A stretch of DNA of 64,000 nt, from positions 10,415-74,414 of the forward strand of contig CAZFJL010000019.1 of NCBI GenBank assembly GCA_964518905.1. Reading direction: 5' to 3'. Source of the DNA: RDYZ01 sp964518905. Its GTDB lineage: Bacteria > Cyanobacteriota > Cyanobacteriia > Cyanobacteriales > Geitlerinemataceae. The position numbers and the translations under genes are program-made. This document shows, piece after piece, positions 16,646 through 26,503 of this stretch (positions are counted from its first letter, which is position 1; each line of letters starts with the position of its first letter). A model generated the notes under the pieces. That model worked only from the letters and a program-made list of their open reading frames with translations. It was not told where the DNA came from and did no database searches.

Positions 16646-17248
16646 ATGTCCGATTGCTGCGACCACGGCCACGCACTCGACGAACTGGCACAAAAGCAAC
16701 GCAAGGTGCTGTGGGCGGTGTTAGTCATCAATGCCATCATGTTTGGCGTTGAACTGGTGAGTGGACTTCGATCGCGATCGCTCGCCCTTACCGGCGACTC
16801 CCTCGATATGCTCGGCGATGCCATGGCCTACGGAACCAGCCTCTACGTCCTCAATCGCAGCGATCGTGCCCAAGCCCGCGCCGCGATGTTTAAAAGCGGC
16901 CTGATGTTTCTCTCGGCGATCGTCATCTTTGGCCGCGCCCTCTATCAGATTTGGCATCCTGAATTGCCCACGCCCAACGTCATGGGCGCGATCGCGCTGC
17001 TCGCTTTGATCGCCAACATCATTTGTCTGATCGCCCTGACCCGCCACCGCAACGACAACCTCAACCTGCAATCGGTCTGGCTCTGCTCGCGCAACGATTT
17101 GATCAACAACACATCCGTCATCGTCGCCGCCGGATTGGTGGCGCTATTCTCCAGCCCCTGGCCGGATGTTGCCGTGGGGATTTTGGTGACGTTTATCGTG
17201 GCGCGATCGGCGGGTCGCGTCTTGCGGCAAGCCTGGGATCAGGCGTGA
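16646..17248 (+). CDS. cation diffusion facilitator family transporter
   Basis: Integral membrane divalent-metal exporter, 200 aa from ATG 16646 with GGAG 10 bases upstream. The N-terminal CCDHGH may bind metal. Six hydrophobic helices follow; TM2 carries SLALTGDSLDMLGDAMAYG and TM5 SRNDLINNTSVIVAAG, where CDF metal ligands (Asp/His/Asn) sit. It lacks the long C-terminal cytoplasmic domain of classical CDFs, as in short cyanobacterial members. The IS lies just upstream, so its native promoter has been separated and expression may now depend on IS sequences. Confidence 0.85.
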   Translation: MSDCCDHGHALDELAQKQRKVLWAVLVINAIMFGVELVSGLRSRSLALTGDSLDMLGDAMAYGTSLYVLNRSDRAQARAAMFKSGLMFLSAIVIFGRALYQIWHPELPTPNVMGAIALLALIANIICLIALTRHRNDNLNLQSVWLCSRNDLINNTSVIVAAGLVALFSSPWPDVAVGILVTFIVARSAGRVLRQAWDQA

Positions 17249-17294
17249 TTTTAGACGCGGTCTCGGTGCGGCCTCAAAAAATCAAGGCTCATGA

Positions 17295-17343
17295 GCCAAA
17301 ATCAAAACGCCAAAATCAAAGCGCCAAAATTAAAACGCCAAAT
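17295..17343. repeat. 14-bp tandem repeat at the 3' end of the RTX protein gene
   Basis: GCCAAAATCAAAAC-type units lie at 17295-17308, 17309-17322 and 17323-17336 (one or two differences), with a partial fourth copy. The array overlaps the last codons and stop of the RTX protein gene on the minus strand. Confidence 0.8.
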
Positions 17344-20300
17344 CGCTAACGGCAATACTGCTAGCTGCGACGCCGCTGAGTACTGCCAGTGTCGTATTGG
17401 TCGAGAAATCCTGAACCAAGGTGTTACCGTTGCTGTCGATCACGGAGACGAAATCGCGCGTTAGCGTGGGGAACAGGAGCTTGTCGGTTCCGGCGACAAA
17501 GTCGGTGATGATATCGATCGATCCATCATTGACCACCGTAAACTGATCGCTACCATCACCGCCGGTTAGGGTATCGTCGCCCACACCGCCGGTTAGGATA
17601 TCATCGCCCGCATCGCCCTTGAGATCGTCATTGCCCACGTCGCCGTAGAGCTGATCATTACCGGTTCCGCCATAGAGAATGTCTTCGTTCTGGCCGCCGT
17701 AGAGGATATCATCGCCCGAACTGCCGTCGAGTAGATCATTCTCGCTATTCCCGAACAGAATGTCATTCTCATTGCCACCTTGGATGGTGTCGTTGCCGCG
17801 TTCGCCGGAAATAATGTCGTTGCCGAAACTGCCGGTCAGCGTGTCTGCGTCTTGACCGCCAAAGATCGAGTCGTCACCGCGCCCGCCGTCGATGCGATCG
17901 AGCCCGCGATTGCCAAACAGAAAATCGTTGCCATCTCCGCCGGAAATAATATCTTCGTTGTCTTCTCCTGAAATAATGTCATCGCCCGCATCGCCGATGA
18001 TGTAGTCGTTGCCCTGACCGCCAAACGCGAGATCGTTGCCGCCATTGCCTTCGATATAGTCGTTGCCGGTATTGCCGAAGAGCTGATCGTTGCCGCTACC
18101 GCCGATGAGGTTGTCGTCGCCCTCAAAGCCAACCAGAATATCGTTACCGTTGAGGCCGACGATCGAGTTGTTTTGGGGGTCGCCAAAGGCTGTACCGCCC
18201 GCATCACTGCTGACGGCGCGGGTGCTGACGGTGGTATTGACGATCGGCGTCGGTAGGAGTGGGAGGCGAATCGTGCTGCCTTCGGAGCCGGTGAGTTGAT
18301 CGGCGGGATCAACGACGGGCAGATCGGGGTCAATATTGGGATCTTCAATGAGACGACTCACGACGATCGTGACGAGTGCCGTGTCTTCGTTGCCGAGGCT
18401 ATCAACAGCGGTGTAGAAGATGTAATCCTCGCCTTCAAAATCGGTCGGGGGTGTGTAGCGTAGGATGTTGTCCTCTTCAACGGAGATGATGCCATCGTTG
18501 CGGCCTACGGTCTCGAAGCTTTTGAAACGTAGCGGTTCAAACTGGCTATCGTTGGCGAAGAGATCCATCAATACAAAAGTATTGATCCGTGTTCTGACAA
18601 TGTCGTTGTTGGCGTTGGCGACGTTGATGTTAAGGACGGCGGTGTCGGTGGCGCCAAATGCATCTTCGACCGTGTAGGTGACGCGATCGGCTCCGGTAAA
18701 GCCGGTGGGGGCGGTGTAGGTGTAACGCTGTGTTTCGCGATCGGCGAGGGTTATTTGTCCACCTTTTTCGGTCGCAAGCGGCAAAGCGGAGGCGAAGGTG
18801 ACGGTGTCGCTGCCGTTGGCGTCGCTGTCGTTGGCGAGGGGGAAGATATCGCTGGCGACGCCGTTGGTGGCGATCGCAAAGTCATCGCCCGCGCCGGGGC
18901 TGGTATTGACGGTGACCGAAACCGTGGCGCTACTGCTGCTACTGCCATCGGTGATGGAGTAGGTGAAGGTATCAACGCCAACGAAGCCGGATGGTGGCGT
19001 GTAGGTCAGGGTTTTGGTACTGGTGAAGCTGATGCTACCGCCGTTGCTGGAGGTAGATTGACTGCCGGAGACGAAAATATCGAAGCTGTCGCCGTCGGGG
19101 TCGGAGTCGTTGGCGGTGACGTCGATTAGTACGCTGGTGTTGGGCAGGGTTTGGGCGGTGTCATCGACGGCTCCTGGTGGGTCGCCGCTGGGATCGATGG
19201 TGAGGGTTGCCGTGCCGGTTCCGGGACTCTCGGCGTCGCTGTCATCGATAACCTTGAAGGTGAATGATTGTGATTCATTGGAGTCTTTAACGGGTTTGAA
19301 AATTAGCGTGTCGATGGCGCTACGCAGAACAATGTCATCGATCGCTGCAATTCCACCGCCAGAATATTCGAGGGTTCCGCTACTCGGTAGCGTGACGATC
19401 TTGATTGACTTGAGCTGTGTATCGACAGTATCAATATCGGCAAACGTGGCATCGAAGGCGTCATCTCCTCCCAGTGGTGTGCTGGTATTGTCTTCGGGGA
19501 CGCTAAAGGTGATTGCGCTGGCAGTGGGGGCGTCATTGGTTCCTGTGACGTTAAACGTGACCGAGAAGCTTGCAAAGTCACTGTTTACATAGCTGAATGA
19601 ATCTGTAAATGCCGTTTTTTTATTGGTTGGGGCATTGTAGCTAAATGACCCATTAGAGTTAACCGTAACGGTTCCGTTTTCGCTCGTTGTAGCCGTACCT
19701 GAGGAACCAGAATTGATCCCAACAAAACCGCCGGACGAATCAATAATGTTAATGACACTGTTTGCTGCTTCGTTGGCAAGCAAGCCACCCGCAGCATCTA
19801 GACTGAGCGTAATATCCTCTGTCGCAGCATAAGTGTCATTCGCCAACAAGCCTGGATAGTGAACGATCGACGGTTGAAAAATTGCGATCGCCGGATTGTC
19901 GCGAATATCTCCACGGGTTACATCAAAATTCCAGTCGCCACCCCGATCGCGATGCCCCGTTTTCGTCGTCGAGGCCGCGATCGCGCAGCCCGTCACCCGC
20001 GCCAGTTTTTCGACCAGTTCCGCACCCGCATCGCCCGCCGCTGCATTACAGCCATAAATCACAATTCGATCGAGCCGATCGCCGATCTCGCCCAAAATCC
20101 GTGCCTGCGATCGATCCGCGATCGTCTCCAACGAAATCCCGATCGCGCCAAACTCTACCGATCCCGGACGCGCATGGGACATCAGATGTAGCTCCCGTAT
20201 GCGTGGGTTGCGATCGATTGCCCGCTGCACCAACGCTAAACCATCCGCTGTGGGTTCAATGACAATCGTCTCGACACCGGGCGCTAGGTGCGATCGAAGC

Positions 20301-20407
20301 GTCACCACCTGATCAATACGTGCATCAATCGCAATGAGGGCAGACGTAATGGCAGACGCCGGGGACTGCGACAACGGTGACCGGACAGGAGCAGAAAAAA
20401 TCGTCAT
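17330..20407 (-). CDS. large secreted DUF4347 / Ig-like / RTX repeat protein
   Basis: 1025 aa from ATG 20407 (17 codons inside the longest frame). The N-terminal 180 residues match the DUF4347 pattern (LHLMSHARPGSVEFG, IVIYGCNAAAGDAG). About residues 190-700 hold tandem cadherin/VCBS-like Ig domains (TYTPPSGFVGVDTFTYSITD and variants). About 750-955 carry RTX nonapeptides of type GGxGxDxLx that bind calcium, ending in a hydrophobic type I secretion-like tail. There is no N-terminal signal peptide, consistent with ABC (type I) export. Likely a surface adhesin or S-layer-like protein; no exporter gene is adjacent. Confidence 0.87.
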   Translation of the reverse strand: MTIFSAPVRSPLSQSPASAITSALIAIDARIDQVVTLRSHLAPGVETIVIEPTADGLALVQRAIDRNPRIRELHLMSHARPGSVEFGAIGISLETIADRSQARILGEIGDRLDRIVIYGCNAAAGDAGAELVEKLARVTGCAIAASTTKTGHRDRGGDWNFDVTRGDIRDNPAIAIFQPSIVHYPGLLANDTYAATEDITLSLDAAGGLLANEAANSVINIIDSSGGFVGINSGSSGTATTSENGTVTVNSNGSFSYNAPTNKKTAFTDSFSYVNSDFASFSVTFNVTGTNDAPTASAITFSVPEDNTSTPLGGDDAFDATFADIDTVDTQLKSIKIVTLPSSGTLEYSGGGIAAIDDIVLRSAIDTLIFKPVKDSNESQSFTFKVIDDSDAESPGTGTATLTIDPSGDPPGAVDDTAQTLPNTSVLIDVTANDSDPDGDSFDIFVSGSQSTSSNGGSISFTSTKTLTYTPPSGFVGVDTFTYSITDGSSSSSATVSVTVNTSPGAGDDFAIATNGVASDIFPLANDSDANGSDTVTFASALPLATEKGGQITLADRETQRYTYTAPTGFTGADRVTYTVEDAFGATDTAVLNINVANANNDIVRTRINTFVLMDLFANDSQFEPLRFKSFETVGRNDGIISVEEDNILRYTPPTDFEGEDYIFYTAVDSLGNEDTALVTIVVSRLIEDPNIDPDLPVVDPADQLTGSEGSTIRLPLLPTPIVNTTVSTRAVSSDAGGTAFGDPQNNSIVGLNGNDILVGFEGDDNLIGGSGNDQLFGNTGNDYIEGNGGNDLAFGGQGNDYIIGDAGDDIISGEDNEDIISGGDGNDFLFGNRGLDRIDGGRGDDSIFGGQDADTLTGSFGNDIISGERGNDTIQGGNENDILFGNSENDLLDGSSGDDILYGGQNEDILYGGTGNDQLYGDVGNDDLKGDAGDDILTGGVGDDTLTGGDGSDQFTVVNDGSIDIITDFVAGTDKLLFPTLTRDFVSVIDSNGNTLVQDFSTNTTLAVLSGVAASSIAVSDLAF

Positions 20408-21029
20408 AGTTCGAGGAGGCAGGAAGCGTTGAAACAAACAAACAACACACAGCAACAAGCAGGCGAGAGATCGTTAATAGGCCATTAACGGGCAGATAAT
20501 CCGCAAGCCTTGTCGGGTTGGGATCGCGACCAAAATTAGCTCTAACATCTAAATCCGAATATTAGCGAATGAAACGATGACCGATCGGTACAGTTATTCG
20601 TAACCCCTCACACGAGCGTAGCTCAGACCCGTAACGCACTGAGCCAAAACATCCAGGACTTACACAAGATCGGTTAGAAGTCGGACTTCTGCGTCAGTCC
20701 TGACATCAATGCTCTCAACCTAAATGATCGCGGCTCGCGATACATTTCAAAAATTGTCCATCCCTAAATTCTCCGAGTCAGATTCACGACAAAATGTTCC
20801 CTAAGATCTCCAGATCTCGTAAATATAACCACTCGCCGGATTATCCCTAGCTCGGACATCCCGTATATACCGAGAGACCCGAAACCGCGATCGCGGCGGA
20901 TACCGACCAGAGGACTCGAAACAGAGCGCTACAATATTCACACCTCAGGTAGGGCTGCTGTGCGTGCCACATTGCCCCCCTATTTCTACAGGTTAACCCC
21001 CTCCCGACCTTTTGACTGACGGTACTCTG
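20408..21029. other. intergenic region between divergent genes, contains one interspersed repeat
   Basis: 622 bp separating the starts of the RTX protein (-) and PP2C phosphatase (+). Apart from the repeat at 20653-20700 I see no ORF or RNA gene. Promoters for both genes must lie here, but no convincing -10/-35 pair stands out. Confidence 0.5.
20653..20705. repeat. short copy of a GGACTTACGCA-type interspersed element
   Basis: It begins CCAGGACTTACACAAGA, contains GGTTAGAAGTCGGACTTCTG and ends GCGTCAGTCCTGAC, so the ends are imperfect inverted repeats (CAGGACT/AGTCCTG exact). The same modules occur in a longer copy at 30125-30229. Confidence 0.65.
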
Positions 21030-23297
21030 ATGGATCGCGACGCGACGCAACTTTACTGCCCGAATTCTTCGTGCCAAGCACCCAACGCCGAACGCAGTAA
21101 ATTCTGTCAGCGTTGCCGGACGCTGCTACCGAAACGCTACCTCTGGGCGATCGAGCCGGGTAAACCCGCCGTCGAGATGCCGGAGCTTCTCGATGATCGC
21201 TACGTCCGGAAGCACGATCGCGTTTATCTCGATACCCATCCCGGCCTCCTGCCCCACGTCCCAGAGCAAGTCCCCCCCGAAATCCGCGCTTACTTACGAC
21301 TGTTTCCCTATCGTTGGCATGTACCGCAAATTTACGGTTCGGCGAGCCGATCGGTGAGCGGCTCTGAGCTGGAAGCCCCGACCATTTGGCTGCTCGAAAA
21401 CGCCCCGATCGAGCCGCGATCCAATGACACCTGGCGACAATTCCCCCATATCGACCTGGCCTGGAAACAAGTCGATGATCTGCATAAACTGGGTTGGCTC
21501 TGGCAAATCCTCAACCTGTGGACAGATTGCGTGCGAGAAGGGGTCGCGAGTACGCTGCTCGATTCCCAGCAGGTGCGAGTCGATGGATCGTTTATCCGCA
21601 TTGCTCAACTCATACCGGATGAGGGCGAACTATCAACAGGGCTCGATAAACTAGGCTATTTCTGGTCTCGCTGGGTTCCCGCCACAGAACCTCCGCTGCG
21701 AGACTTTTTCGATCAGCTCTGTCAGCGCATGATCGACGGTCAACTGCACACACCAGAACAGGTGCAAATTGTGATCGATCGCGCTATCGATCGCCTGAAT
21801 GTTACCCGTGATTATCACTGGCAGGTCAGCACCCTCAGCGATCGCGGCCCGAGCCGCACACGTAACGAAGACGCCTGTTTTCCGCTCACCGAAAAACCAG
21901 ACCCGCCCCGATCGCAGGTTTTGACGATCGTTTGCGACGGGGTCGGCGGCCATGATGGGGGAGATATCGCCTCTGGGCTCGCCATTAGTACCGTCTCGGC
22001 TCATGCCACACTTCCCGACTCGGCGGAACCAACCATGTCTCGCGTCGATAAGCTGGAGCGTGTCCGGGAGGCGATCGCCGAGGCCAACGACACGATCGGC
22101 CAGCGTAATAACGACGAGCAGCGCCAGGGCCGTCAGCGCATGGGAACCACGATCGTTGTGGGACAAGGCGACGAGAATGACCTCTTTATTTCCCATGTTG
22201 GCGACAGTCGCGCCTATTTGGTCAACGCTCGAACCTTCTACCCCCTCACCGTCGATGATGACGTTGCCAGCCGAGAAGTGCGCCTTGGCTACGCGTTTTA
22301 TCGCACGGCAGTCCATCAGCCCGCCGCCGGTTCTCTGGTTCAAGCCCTCGGGATGGGAGCGTCAAGCCATCTCTATCCGACCACCCAGCGATTTATTGTC
22401 AATGAAGACTGCATCGTCTTGCTCTGCTCCGATGGTTTGAGCGACTACGATCGCGTCGAGCAACATTGGAAAACTGAACTTCAGCCCATTCTCGCAAACA
22501 CCACGTCCCTCACTAGCGCGGCCCATCGTCTGGTCGAGATCGCCAACACCCAGAACGGTCATGATAATGTCACCGTTGCCCTGATGCAGCTTCGCGTAAC
22601 GCCAAGCCCAAGCCATCTGGTCGATTCAGCAGAACTGGCCGCTTGCCTGACGCCCCTGCCGAACGATCCCACCCCTCAGAGCGACTATGCCACCGTTGCG
22701 ACTGAGGTCAGCACAAGTATTAAGCCACGCCGCCGATCGCTCTTCTTGCCCGTGTTAACGATCGGTGTGCCGCTCGCCATTCTCGCCGGATTTTTCTTGC
22801 CACAAGTTGTCGAACGCTTTGCGGGACGTACAGAACTGGCGCTGGAGTCGATCGACGATTTACCAGCCAATCGCCCCGACAGCGATATGACTGAAATCCA
22901 ACTTGAAGATCGTGGGTTGATCGACCAACCCAATGCAGCCACAACGGCGACGTCGCAACCGTTAACGGTGGGTCAACAGATTATGCTGCGTCGTCCGCTC
23001 GTGGTGTATCCCGACAAGAGTGACACCTCGTCACCGTTCGATGGTGCGATTAAAACCGGGGCGATCGTTGAAGTCAAAGCGATTGATAAAACGGTGGATC
23101 GCCACTGGTTAAGAGTGCGATCGTGTCCGCAGGATATCGCAGCGGCTACGAATCTGGACTCAGACGTGCCAACTTCTGCTGAAACGACAGCAACACCAAC
23201 AGAAATGGATAGCTGGGTAGAGTTCGAGACCTTGAGTGCTGCGGGCTACGACCTCTACGAACCGCCACCCGGCCAAGCCTGGTCTTGTGATCCATAG
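21030..23297 (+). CDS. PP2C-type serine/threonine phosphatase, membrane anchored, with zinc-ribbon start
   Basis: 755 aa from ATG 21030. A four-Cys ribbon lies near the N terminus (YCPNSSCQ...FCQRC). A middle region of about 200 residues is conserved-looking but unassigned. The PP2C domain spans about 260-515, with the metal/phosphate motifs SDRGPSRTRNED, VCDGVGGHDGG, HVGDSRAYLV, LLCSDGLSDYD and GHDNVTV. One transmembrane helix follows at about 569-590, then an extracytoplasmic tail with an SH3-like stretch. It probably dephosphorylates Ser/Thr-phosphorylated proteins opposite Hanks kinases; no kinase gene is nearby. Confidence 0.9.
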   Translation: MDRDATQLYCPNSSCQAPNAERSKFCQRCRTLLPKRYLWAIEPGKPAVEMPELLDDRYVRKHDRVYLDTHPGLLPHVPEQVPPEIRAYLRLFPYRWHVPQIYGSASRSVSGSELEAPTIWLLENAPIEPRSNDTWRQFPHIDLAWKQVDDLHKLGWLWQILNLWTDCVREGVASTLLDSQQVRVDGSFIRIAQLIPDEGELSTGLDKLGYFWSRWVPATEPPLRDFFDQLCQRMIDGQLHTPEQVQIVIDRAIDRLNVTRDYHWQVSTLSDRGPSRTRNEDACFPLTEKPDPPRSQVLTIVCDGVGGHDGGDIASGLAISTVSAHATLPDSAEPTMSRVDKLERVREAIAEANDTIGQRNNDEQRQGRQRMGTTIVVGQGDENDLFISHVGDSRAYLVNARTFYPLTVDDDVASREVRLGYAFYRTAVHQPAAGSLVQALGMGASSHLYPTTQRFIVNEDCIVLLCSDGLSDYDRVEQHWKTELQPILANTTSLTSAAHRLVEIANTQNGHDNVTVALMQLRVTPSPSHLVDSAELAACLTPLPNDPTPQSDYATVATEVSTSIKPRRRSLFLPVLTIGVPLAILAGFFLPQVVERFAGRTELALESIDDLPANRPDSDMTEIQLEDRGLIDQPNAATTATSQPLTVGQQIMLRRPLVVYPDKSDTSSPFDGAIKTGAIVEVKAIDKTVDRHWLRVRSCPQDIAAATNLDSDVPTSAETTATPTEMDSWVEFETLSAAGYDLYEPPPGQAWSCDP

Positions 23298-23316
23298 CCT
23301 CGGAGCCCTCACCCTA

Positions 23317-23442
23317 GGGGCTGTCATTAATTGAATTTGTAGCCTTTATTCAGCGAAGGTTTCAGCCCCTTTTGTTTTTTGGTGGGTCGGGCGTTCAACA
23401 GCTTGCCCCGTAGGGGGTCTGGTGCTAATTGATGACACGCCC
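23317..23442 (-). mobile_element. 126-bp MITE, copy B
   Basis: Ends GGGGCTGTCATTAATT and AATTGATGACACGCCC are imperfect terminal inverted repeats; TA dinucleotides flank both sides (23315-23316 and 23443-23444). The body is the reverse complement of the 126-bp element at 36770-36895 with scattered substitutions. It has no transposase of its own. It sits between the PP2C and TPR genes. Confidence 0.85.
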
Positions 23443-23533
23443 TAAATCGTTCACCCACATCGTTGTTGTGCTTTCGCGCCCTCTGAGCCAACACGCGAAA
23501 GCGCAACAACTCCGAGTTCAGCCGATTTTTTGA

Positions 23534-24463
23534 TTACTGACCCGGTTCAAGATCCGGGATACCGAGATCCACCTCAATCTCCGGATCGGTCGTCTCAGCT
23601 CCATCGGTCGTATCCGCTTCCGATTGACCATCGAGCTGGACATCCGCAGGCGTCGGCGCGTCGAGTTGAGCAATTAGCGCATCGATCCGATCCTTATACT
23701 GCGGCGGCGCGAGACTCGATGCGGTTGAAAGGATCGCCCGTGCTTCCTCGATTTTGCCCTGACGCTGAAGAATCAGCCCCTTGCCCACCAGCGGACGAAA
23801 ATCGGCGGGGTTGGCTTTTTGGGTGTTGTCGTAGGCTTGTAGCGCTTCGTCGAATCGTTGCTGTTCGGTGTAGACCTGTCCGAGCAGTAACTGCACCGCG
23901 ACCACGTCAATACTACCGGCCTGAGCTGTGTTGGCCTCCGGTGCGAGCTGAAGCGTCTCTTCGAGCAGACCGATCGCGGCTTCCGGGCGTTCCTGTTTCA
24001 CGAGCAGTTCGACCAAACCTTGTAGCGCTTGGGTATTACCGGGCTCCTGTTGCAAAATTTGGCGATAGACTTGCGCCGCTCCTTCGAGATCGTCGGTAAA
24101 TTGCTTCACCTGAGCGAGCAAAATCGTGTAGCGCATCTCGTCGGGCTTGAGCGCGGATAGTTTTTCCAGCGGTTCGAGCACACCGGCAATGTCATTAAGC
24201 TGTAAACGAACTTCGACCAAACCGCGCAACGCGGTTTCATTTTCTGGCTCTCGCTGTAGCACGAGTTCGTAACCCCGTGCCTGGGCTTGGAGTTCTTCTT
24301 GCTGTGCCTCGGTGTTGTTCGCGTCTTGCGGCGATGAGGGCTGCTGGGACACTTGGCGGGCATCGAGCACGCTACTGAGCAGGGGAGCAAGGGCAAAGCT
24401 GATAAAAGCGATCGCGCCGACGAGCAGCATGATGCGAGTGAACCACGGTCTTTCTTTAGCCAC
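23534..24463 (-). CDS. membrane-anchored TPR protein
   Basis: 309 aa, GTG start at 24463. A single N-terminal membrane helix (about 9-31) is followed by a Gln/Ser-rich linker and five to six tetratricopeptide repeats over about 60-265 (for example AAQVYRQILQQEPGNTQAL and FDEALQAYDNTQKANPADF). It ends in an acidic tail. TPR domains dock partner proteins; the partner is unknown. No operon partner is evident on this strand, as recN lies 132 bp upstream. Confidence 0.85.
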   Translation of the reverse strand: MAKERPWFTRIMLLVGAIAFISFALAPLLSSVLDARQVSQQPSSPQDANNTEAQQEELQAQARGYELVLQREPENETALRGLVEVRLQLNDIAGVLEPLEKLSALKPDEMRYTILLAQVKQFTDDLEGAAQVYRQILQQEPGNTQALQGLVELLVKQERPEAAIGLLEETLQLAPEANTAQAGSIDVVAVQLLLGQVYTEQQRFDEALQAYDNTQKANPADFRPLVGKGLILQRQGKIEEARAILSTASSLAPPQYKDRIDALIAQLDAPTPADVQLDGQSEADTTDGAETTDPEIEVDLGIPDLEPGQ

Positions 24464-24595
24464 GACTGTTTTCTCTGAGATTTTATTGGACGAATACTAT
24501 AGATTGAGACAAATTGAGACGCCCGTCGAGATGGCGGGTCATTCCCACGGCGGAATCGAGCCTCGATCGATCGCAACGGCCAATTTAACGTGTAT

Positions 24596-26482
24596 TCACG
24601 CTAACGATTTGCGAGCGAGTGTTTGTTTTGTTGTTTTCTGGGTCGTTTTTTGATCGCTTGGTTGAACTTTGGGTTTTGAGGCCGTACGTTTTTTGGTGCT
24701 GGTTTTGCGAGGAGTCGCCGTTGAATCCATGCGAGCCGTAGAGGTTTCCGCGACCTGCTGGCGCAGGGTTGCGGCCTGGGTGAGGAGCGATTCGGCGAAG
24801 GCGGTGGCTGCGTCGCTGGTGGTTTGCCGATCGCCGTCGGTTTCGATCGTGCCGCTGGCGAGTTGGGCGAGTTCGAGGCGACGATCGTCGGTGTTGAGCG
24901 AGGACACGCGGATCACGGTGCGATCGTCTTCGTCGAGATCGCGATCGGAGATGATCTGTTTATCCACGTGGTAGTGCTGGTCGGCCATCGCCGCGACGAG
25001 GGGTTGGTGCGTCACGCACAGGACTTGGTGACGCTGACTCAGGCGATAGAGCGTCTCAGCGATCGTGCTGGCCACGCGACCGGAAACACCGACATCGATT
25101 TCGTCGAACACCATTGTTTCCACCCGATCGACTTCACTAAAACAGGCTTTAAGCGCTAACAGAAAACGGCTCATTTCACCGCCGGACGCCGTCGCCGCCA
25201 GCGATTGCAGCGGCTCGCCAGGGTTCGGACTCCACTGAAACGTGACGCGATCGGCTCCGGTGGCGGTGGGCGCGATCGGCTCGATCGCCACGTGAAACTG
25301 CACATTTTCCATCGCCAGCGGTTGCAACGCGGCGGTTAAGCGCGTTTCGAGCCGATCGGCGGCTTCGCGCCGCTGTTCCCGCAGGGTGATGCACACCCGA
25401 TCGAGTTCGATCAGTAATGCGGCCACTTGCGTTTCTAGTTCTTCGATCGAAGTGCCGCCACCGGTCATTGCTTCGACCTGGGCACACAGATCGTTGTAGC
25501 GATCGATCACATCCCCCAAACTTGGGCCATATTTACGGCAAATTTGTTTCAGTTGACGGATGCGCGACTCGGCGATTTCCAGCCGCTCCGGATCGGCTTC
25601 CAGCCCATCCCCGTAGGCATTGATCGCATTCCCGGCCTCGGTGACGCGCACCAAGGCATCGCTCACCAGCTCCAAAATTGGCGCAATCGCGGCGTCATAC
25701 TCGACCATCTCGCCGAGCGTAGCCTCCGCATTGCCGAGAATATCCGCCGCCGCGCTGCCCTCATCGGCCTGATACAGCGATTGGTACACCTCGTAGCTTT
25801 GGCGCTGAAGCTCGACTACGTGATTCAGGCGCGACGCTTCCTGTAGTAGCGTGTCGAGTTCGTCCGGGCTGTCGAGTTCAGCGGCGCGGAGTTCGTCGAT
25901 CTGATAGGCAAATAGATCGAGCTGCTGAAGGCGCTGGGCTTCGCTATGGCGACGGGTTTCAAGCTTTTTGGTGACGGTCTGCCACGCGCCGTAACAGTCC
26001 GCGACGGTTTGGCGCTGGGCGATCAGCGTCTCGCCGCCGTAGAGATCCAGCAATCCGCGCTGATGGCTGGTTTGCCCCAACTGCACGCTCTGGCCTTGGG
26101 CGGCGATTTCGAGATAGCGCGATCGCAATGCCTGAATGTCTTTTTGGCTCGCGGTCTGACCGTCGATCGCGTATTTGCTACGACTGCCACGCTTCCCGGC
26201 GATCAGCTCGCGCCGCACCACCATTTCATCAGCGTTATCTTCCTCAGCTTCATCCCCCAGATCGACCAACACGCGCGAAAACGTCGCCTCGATCAACGCG
26301 CGATCGGTTCCCGTCCGAATCACGCGGCCACTGGTTTTACCGCCCAAAACCGCATCGAGCGCATCGAGCACGATCGACTTGCCCGCACCTGTTTCACCCG
26401 TCAGGACATTGAGACCCGCGCCAAATTCCAAATCGAGCTGATCCACCAGCGCGAAATTTTCGATTCGCAGACGTTTCAACAT
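24596..26482 (-). CDS. recN: DNA repair protein RecN
   Basis: SMC-like ATPase for double-strand break repair, 628 aa. Walker A GETGAGKS at 29-36, followed by a Q-loop region (YLEIAAQGQSVQL), central coiled coils (about 150-370), the ABC signature TASGGEMSRFLLALK, Walker B TMVFDEIDVGVSG and the His switch VTHQPLVAAMAD. The last 45 residues form a Lys/Thr-rich basic tail absent from typical RecN (about 550-575 aa), perhaps aiding DNA binding. The chorismate mutase gene ends 22 bp upstream on the same strand. Confidence 0.95.
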   Translation of the reverse strand: MLKRLRIENFALVDQLDLEFGAGLNVLTGETGAGKSIVLDALDAVLGGKTSGRVIRTGTDRALIEATFSRVLVDLGDEAEEDNADEMVVRRELIAGKRGSRSKYAIDGQTASQKDIQALRSRYLEIAAQGQSVQLGQTSHQRGLLDLYGGETLIAQRQTVADCYGAWQTVTKKLETRRHSEAQRLQQLDLFAYQIDELRAAELDSPDELDTLLQEASRLNHVVELQRQSYEVYQSLYQADEGSAAADILGNAEATLGEMVEYDAAIAPILELVSDALVRVTEAGNAINAYGDGLEADPERLEIAESRIRQLKQICRKYGPSLGDVIDRYNDLCAQVEAMTGGGTSIEELETQVAALLIELDRVCITLREQRREAADRLETRLTAALQPLAMENVQFHVAIEPIAPTATGADRVTFQWSPNPGEPLQSLAATASGGEMSRFLLALKACFSEVDRVETMVFDEIDVGVSGRVASTIAETLYRLSQRHQVLCVTHQPLVAAMADQHYHVDKQIISDRDLDEDDRTVIRVSSLNTDDRRLELAQLASGTIETDGDRQTTSDAATAFAESLLTQAATLRQQVAETSTARMDSTATPRKTSTKKRTASKPKVQPSDQKTTQKTTKQTLARKSLA

Positions 26483-26503
26483 AAACGAGTCGCGCGATCG
26501 GCG

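Noticed and set aside
18755..19592. Plus-strand ORFs opposite the Ig-like repeats
   Set aside because: Repetitive Val/Gly/Ala or Ser/Val translations mirror the repeats of the real gene.
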